64,000 nucleotides of DNA from positions 3,348,001 through 3,412,000 of the forward strand of contig NZ_LT670818.1 in assembly GCF_900129505.1 (NCBI RefSeq). The letters run 5' to 3'. The position numbers were made by a program, and so were the translations under genes. The DNA comes from Bradyrhizobium erythrophlei. GTDB taxonomy: Bacteria; Pseudomonadota; Alphaproteobacteria; Rhizobiales; Xanthobacteraceae. The notes beneath the pieces are model-generated. The model worked only from the letters and a program-made list of their open reading frames with translations. It did not search any database and had not been told where the DNA came from. Positions 62,351 through 64,000 of this stretch are shown here, piece by piece. The stretch's first letter is position 1. Every line of letters begins with the position of its first letter.

Positions 62351-63091
62351 ATGACCGACAAGACCAGCAAAGTTGCGATCGTCACCGGCGCCTCGCGCGG
62401 TATCGGCGCCGCGGTGGCGGAACGCCTCGCGACCGACGGCTTCACCGTCGTCATCAACTATTCCGCCAATGCAAAATCCGCCGAGACACTCGCCCGTAAG
62501 ATCGAGGGCAAAGGCGGCCGCGCGCTCGCCGTCAAGGCCGACGTCGCCGATGCCGGCGCGGTCCGCGGCATGTTCGACGCCGCGCAAGCCGCGTTCGGCG
62601 GCGTCGACGTGCTCGTCAACAATGCCGGCATCATGACGCTTGCCAGGATCGCCGACAGTGACGACGCGCTGTTCGACCGGCAGATCGCGGTCAATCTCAA
62701 GGGCAGCTTCAATGCGATGCGCGAGGCCGGCAAGCGGCTGCGCGACGGCGGCCGGATCGTCAATTTCTCCACCAGCGTGGTCGGGACCAAGCTGGAAACC
62801 TACGGGGTCTATGCCGCCACCAAATCGGCGATCGAGACCATGACGGCGATCCTGTCCAAGGAAATGCGCGGCCGCAACATCACGGTCAACGCGCTGGCGC
62901 CGGGCCCGACCTCGACCGACCTGTTTCTCGAGGGCAAGTCACCCGAACTGGTCGAGCGCATGGCGAAGATGAATCCGCTGGAGCGGCTCGGCACGCCCGA
63001 GGACATCGCTGCCGTGGTCGCATTCCTGGTCGGTCCCGACGGCGGATGGGTCAACGGCCAGGTGCTGCGTGCTAATGGCGGCATGGTCTGA
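62351..63091 (+). CDS. Short-chain dehydrogenase/reductase
   Basis: A 246-residue classical SDR. The nucleotide motif is KVAIVTGASRGIGAAVAERL. NNAGIMTLARIAD follows. The catalytic Ser lies in IVNFSTSVVGTKLETYGVYA and the Tyr/Lys in YGVYAATKSAIETMTAIL. The C-terminal signature is PLERLGTPEDIAAVVAFLVG. Wording is like 3-oxoacyl-ACP reductase-like or YxlG-type SDRs that reduce sugars or ketones. Arg and Ser after the first Gly motif favour NADPH. AGGAGAAG precedes ATG 62351. The substrate is unknown. Confidence 0.88.
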   Translation: MTDKTSKVAIVTGASRGIGAAVAERLATDGFTVVINYSANAKSAETLARKIEGKGGRALAVKADVADAGAVRGMFDAAQAAFGGVDVLVNNAGIMTLARIADSDDALFDRQIAVNLKGSFNAMREAGKRLRDGGRIVNFSTSVVGTKLETYGVYAATKSAIETMTAILSKEMRGRNITVNALAPGPTSTDLFLEGKSPELVERMAKMNPLERLGTPEDIAAVVAFLVGPDGGWVNGQVLRANGGMV

Positions 63092-63094
63092 CCA

Positions 63095-64000
63095 TCATCC
63101 TTTGCCGCTCAGCCAGTTCAGGATCGGCGCGTTCATCTCGCGTGGATAGCAATGGCTGAGATCGTCGAGTTCCCGGTAGGTGACATCGGCGCCGGCCGCC
63201 GCCAGCGCGTCGCGGGTCTGCCGCGCGACCTGCACCGGAAACATCCAGTCGAGCCGGCCGTGCACAAGATAGACCGGCAGGCCGCGCAATCTTCCCCCGT
63301 CGGCCATCTCCGCCATCAGCGGATGGAAGGTGGCGGAGACCGGCGCCAGATGGGTGAAGGGCGAGGCGCTCTCAAGTCCGGTGACGTAGCAGAACGTGCC
63401 GCCGTCACTCATGCCGGTCAGCAGCAGTCTTGCCGGATCGACGTTCCAGCGGCTGCACACGGCGCCGAGAATGCGGCCGAGGTTTGCAGTGTCGTCGTCA
63501 TCGCCCATCAGGGCCCAGGTATTGCCGGTCGCTGTCGGCGCCACCAGGATGGCGCCCTGGCTGCGCGCCTCGCGCAGCCAGCTCCACAGGAAGCCGCGGC
63601 CGTTGCCGCTGCCGCCATGCAGCGCCATCACCAGCGGCCAGGCGCGGTCGGGCGTGTAATATTCCGGCACATACAGTGAGAAGCCGCCGCGGCTGCCGGG
63701 TTCGTTGTGGTCGTGAAAGATCCCGGTGTTTTCGGCTGCCGGTTCCGCGAGGCGCGCCAGCAGGGTTGCATCCTCGCGCAGGGCGGGATCGACAAAAAAC
63801 TCGCTCACCGGCGGCAATCTTGCCCCGAGCGGATAAAGCGCCTCCTGCGCGCGGGGGGCGTGACGCAGTGCGCGAAACACCGCGATCAGATCGCCATTGC
63901 CGTTCTGGACCTCGCGCAATCCCGCGAACGCCTTGAGCGCCGCGTCGCTGGCGGCTTCGAGCGCGGTCCGGATGCTGGCGTACGGTTCGGGCCAGCCGGC
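63095..64000 (-). CDS. Alpha/beta hydrolase (phospholipase/carboxylesterase type), cut by the window edge
   Basis: The visible 301 codons include the stop at 63095 but not the start. The reading frame is open and protein-like to the last base (AGWPEPYASIRTALEAASDA), so the true start is beyond 64000. The nucleophile elbow is LLLTGMSDGGTFCYVTGL (GMSDG). Upstream is the oxyanion region PLVMALHGGSGNGRGFLWSW. The Asp is in LVHGRLDWMFPVQVARQTRD and the His in LDDLSHCYPREMNAPILNWL. It hydrolyses carboxyl esters; the substrate is unknown. It is convergent with the SDR, the two stops four bases apart. Confidence 0.85.
   Translation of the reverse strand, partial: AGWPEPYASIRTALEAASDAALKAFAGLREVQNGNGDLIAVFRALRHAPRAQEALYPLGARLPPVSEFFVDPALREDATLLARLAEPAAENTGIFHDHNEPGSRGGFSLYVPEYYTPDRAWPLVMALHGGSGNGRGFLWSWLREARSQGAILVAPTATGNTWALMGDDDDTANLGRILGAVCSRWNVDPARLLLTGMSDGGTFCYVTGLESASPFTHLAPVSATFHPLMAEMADGGRLRGLPVYLVHGRLDWMFPVQVARQTRDALAAAGADVTYRELDDLSHCYPREMNAPILNWLSGKG

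Noticed and set aside
1..64000. CRISPR arrays, rRNA genes, nod/nif/type III secretion genes
   Set aside because: No regularly spaced short repeats, no rRNA sequence and no symbiosis gene signature were seen on either strand.

Overview
The window looks like the chromosome of an alphaproteobacterium of the Bradyrhizobium/Nitrobacteraceae type. The grounds are its high G+C, the style of its small secreted proteins, the benzoate, 3-hydroxybenzoate and CoA-linked catabolic modules, and the gene families near the right edge. The genus is inferred from protein family resemblance read by eye, not from a search.

Two compartments are visible. From the left edge to about 52.4 kb the DNA is accessory: widely spaced genes, many decayed fragments, an IS30-type element, and at its right boundary a P4-type tyrosine integrase lying against the 3' end of a tRNA-Leu(CAA). 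This is the usual layout of a tRNA-borne genomic island. From about 52.4 kb to 64 kb the DNA is compact and looks like core chromosome: dsbB, an AbrB-type membrane protein, psiF, two tandem secreted paralogues, a CidA/LrgB pair, a TauE/SafE permease, a DsbA-like protein, a ClpP-like periplasmic protein with a membrane partner, an SDR and an esterase that runs off the window.

Layout of the island part. 0-9 kb: small secreted proteins, a Gly/Cys-repeat protein, a PsiE-like protein and several pseudogenes (a ribitol-dehydrogenase-like SDR, a predicted-ATPase regulator with two lesions and a missing N-terminus). 8.7-14.8 kb: a benzoate dioxygenase operon benABC on the minus strand with a truncated TetR gene at its end, a divergent AraC-type regulator, and benD on the plus strand. 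14.9-17.8 kb: a GMC oxidoreductase, a second-type peptide deformylase and a secreted-protein pseudogene with one in-frame stop. 18.5-23.2 kb: a three-gene polysaccharide operon (HlyD-like fusion protein, alpha/alpha-barrel secreted glycosidase-like protein, cellulose-synthase-like GT2). 24.4-26.9 kb: a mobA-like 3-hydroxybenzoate 4-monooxygenase and a divergent MarR regulator with a perfect 11-1-11 palindrome between them. 27.2-36.0 kb: a CoA-ester catabolic cluster (two family III CoA-transferase/racemase proteins, TetR, acyl-CoA dehydrogenase, enolase-superfamily enzyme, MFS permease, FAD monooxygenase, DUF2783-like protein) tied together by two matching operator palindromes.

The most interesting block is 36.6-48.2 kb: luxR, a lux box, luxI, mbtH, a two-module NRPS (C-A-PCP-C-A-PCP-reductase), a UGT-type glycosyltransferase and an Sfp/EntD-type phosphopantetheinyl transferase. 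It reads as a self-contained quorum-sensing-controlled pathway that probably makes an N-acylated, reductively released, glycosylated dipeptide. Inside the NRPS the two adenylation domains have identical DNA flanks (611 and 584 bp) around unlike substrate-binding cores, which is direct evidence of natural A-domain core exchange.
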